Origin: Paracoccaceae bacterium
GTDB lineage: Bacteria; Pseudomonadota; Alphaproteobacteria; Rhodobacterales; Rhodobacteraceae
NCBI GenBank assembly: GCA_020832725.1
Contig: JAFIEC010000255.1
Coordinates: 1-31,651 of the forward strand
Length of the DNA: 31,651 nt
Direction: 5' to 3'
The notes under the pieces are model-generated. The model ran no database searches. It worked only from the letters and a program-made list of their open reading frames with translations, and was not told the origin of the DNA. This document shows, piece by piece, positions 30,283-31,651 of this stretch. Both the position numbers and the translations under genes were made by a program. Position 1 is the first letter of the stretch. The number at the start of each line of letters is the position of its first letter.

Positions 30283-31215
30283 ATGCTGCGCACATCCGCA
30301 CTCACCCTCGCCATCCTGGCCCTGCCCGCAAGCCTGCTTGCCGCTCCGGAAGGATGGGCCCCCCTTCTCGAACCCGAGGGGCTTGCCGAACTGCTGGCCC
30401 GTGACGGTTCCATCCGAGTCGTCCATGTCAGCGGCGACTTTGCCGCAGGCCACATCCCCGGCGCCGCCTTTGCCGCCTATCCCGAATGGCGTGGTCCGTC
30501 CGACAACCCGGGCGCGCTTCGCGAGCTGCCGCATTTCGCCGAGCTGCTGCGCGATCTGGGGATCACGGCGGATACGCCCGTGGCGGTGGTCCATGGCGGT
30601 GCCAACCCCACGGACATGGGCACCGCCGCCCGCGTCTTCTGGACTTTGCGCTCGCTGGGCGTCGAGGATCTGGCGCTGGTCAATGGCGGTTTCGCCGCCT
30701 GGCAGGCGGCCGGGCTGCCCGTGTCCACCGCGCCCGCTCAGATCACCCGCTCGGGCTTCGAGCCAAGCTGGAGCGATGAATGGCGCATCGACACCGCCGA
30801 AGTCGCGGAACTCGTCCAGTCGGGAGATGCGCGCCTGATCGACGCAAGGCCGCTCGGGTTCTTCGAGGGCCGGACATGGTCCATCGCACGGCCCGGCACC
30901 ATTCGCGGGGCCGATCACCTGACCTTCGAGCAATGGTTCGACGGCAACCGCATGGTGGATGCCGCCAGCGCCCGCACCATCGCCGAGCAGGCTGGCCAGA
31001 CAGATGCGCCGGTGACGGTGTCCTTCTGCAACACGGGCCATTGGGCGGCGATCAACTGGTTCGCGCTGAGCGAACTGGCCGGCGTGCCCAATACCCGCCT
31101 CTACGCAGAGAGCATGGCCGAATACACTGCTCAGGGCCTGCCGCTGGACAATGAGCCGGGTCGGCTTTCGGTCATTCTGGAGAATTCCCGCCGCTGGGTC
31201 GGCGGGCTGTTCTGA
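30283..31215 (+). CDS. Exported rhodanese-type sulfurtransferase
   Basis: The product (310 aa) begins with a Sec signal peptide, roughly residues 1-21 (basic start, LALPASLLAAP with a likely cleavage after Ala), followed by two rhodanese domains. The catalytic one is C-terminal, with Cys249 in the loop CNTGHWA. The N-terminal domain has VVHGGANP at the equivalent place and no Cys, so it is structural, as usual in two-domain rhodaneses. It should act in the periplasm on thiosulfate or another sulfane-sulfur donor. The start has GGGAG about 10 bases upstream. A YeeE/YedE gene begins 8 bases after its stop, so the pair probably handles thiosulfate together. Confidence 0.85.
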   Translation: MLRTSALTLAILALPASLLAAPEGWAPLLEPEGLAELLARDGSIRVVHVSGDFAAGHIPGAAFAAYPEWRGPSDNPGALRELPHFAELLRDLGITADTPVAVVHGGANPTDMGTAARVFWTLRSLGVEDLALVNGGFAAWQAAGLPVSTAPAQITRSGFEPSWSDEWRIDTAEVAELVQSGDARLIDARPLGFFEGRTWSIARPGTIRGADHLTFEQWFDGNRMVDAASARTIAEQAGQTDAPVTVSFCNTGHWAAINWFALSELAGVPNTRLYAESMAEYTAQGLPLDNEPGRLSVILENSRRWVGGLF

Positions 31216-31223
31216 GGCCGGGC

Positions 31224-31651
31224 ATGGGCATCCATCGTATCGGGGTGGTCCTGACGGGCCTTGTCCTCACCTTCGGGGTTCTGGCGCTTGCCGGGCCCCG
31301 GGCGGCCCTGCTTGTGTCCCTTGGCCTCGGCTTTGGCCTGGTTCTGGAGGGTCTGCGGTTCGGCTTTGCCGGGCCGTGGCGGCTTATCGTGACGGAACGG
31401 GACGGACGTGGTCTGATGGCGCAGCTTCTGGCGATCGGCCTGACGGCGGCGGTGGCGCTTCCGCTGCTGGCGGCGGCACCGGGCGAGCTGGCAGGGGCGC
31501 ATGCCCCCGTCGGCCCGGCCATGATCGCGGGCGCTTTCGTCTTCGGGATGGCCATGCAGATCGTGATGGGCTGCGGCTCTGGTACGCTTGTGAATGCCGG
31601 GAGCGGCAATCTTGTAGGCCTTGTGGCGCTGGCGACCTTTGTCGCGGGCAG
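31224..31651 (+). CDS. YeeE/YedE family (thiosulfate-importer type) membrane protein, 5' part
   Basis: An open frame starts 8 bases after the sulfurtransferase stop and runs off the window after about 142 codons. It begins MGIHRIGVVLTGLVLTFGVL and contains at least four hydrophobic segments. The block MGCGSGTLVNAGSGN at about residues 115-129 matches the conserved Cys-containing loop of YeeE/YedE proteins such as the thiosulfate transporter TsuA, where the Cys helps relay thiosulfate. Next to an exported rhodanese, uptake of thiosulfate or a related sulfur compound is likely. The C-terminal part is outside the window, so family length cannot be checked. Confidence 0.85.
   Translation, partial: MGIHRIGVVLTGLVLTFGVLALAGPRAALLVSLGLGFGLVLEGLRFGFAGPWRLIVTERDGRGLMAQLLAIGLTAAVALPLLAAAPGELAGAHAPVGPAMIAGAFVFGMAMQIVMGCGSGTLVNAGSGNLVGLVALATFVAG

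Overview
The window is a piece of a GC-rich chromosome, most likely from an alphaproteobacterium of the Rhodobacterales type. The basis is high GC (one native 60-base line counted by hand is about 73%), dense head-to-tail genes with many ATGA overlaps, and neighbourhoods such as lysC-ptsP, mtnP-apt and rpe-gph. The genus cannot be fixed from the sequence. No tRNA, rRNA, CRISPR array, insertion sequence or prophage gene was seen.

Bases 1-10046 form a cell-surface glycan locus. A GT10-type glycosyltransferase and an FkbM methyltransferase lie on the plus strand. Facing them is a nine-gene minus-strand operon running from 10046 to 1732: glucose-1-phosphate cytidylyltransferase (rfbF), CDP-glucose 4,6-dehydratase (rfbG), an RmlC-type epimerase, a sugar C-methyltransferase, an SDR ketoreductase, a second C-methyltransferase-like protein, a CmcI-like methyltransferase and two GT2 glycosyltransferases. 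Together they look able to make and transfer a CDP-linked, C-methyl-branched 6-deoxyhexose. A low-GC patch at about 901-2290 covers the FkbM gene and the C-terminal two thirds of the last GT2 gene, so that gene looks like a recombination chimera.

Bases 10126-23566 hold what looks like an undescribed catabolic system around a GntR/HutC regulator. One divergon arm (minus) is gntR-leuC-leuD, with an aconitase-family hydratase whose motifs drift from biosynthetic LeuCD. The other arm (plus) is HyuB-type, HyuA-type, an isochorismatase-fold protein that has Gly where the amidases have catalytic Cys, and an isocitrate lyase/PEP mutase-family C-C lyase. Two ACAAnnTTGT operators sit on the predicted gntR promoter. 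Past a gph-rpe pair come a maleate isomerase/Asp-Glu racemase family protein, an FAD aromatic-type monooxygenase and, divergently, an aldehyde dehydrogenase. The inferred logic is: open a cyclic amide or imide, hydrate a (substituted) maleate-type diacid, then cleave the malate product to a 2-oxo acid plus a short acid.

Bases 23603-31651 are mostly housekeeping: MTA and adenine salvage (mtnP-apt), a flavin reductase-fold protein, a GNAT acetyltransferase, lysC-ptsP (aspartate kinase and nitrogen-PTS enzyme I), then an exported rhodanese followed by the start of a YeeE/YedE (thiosulfate-importer family) gene that runs off the window.
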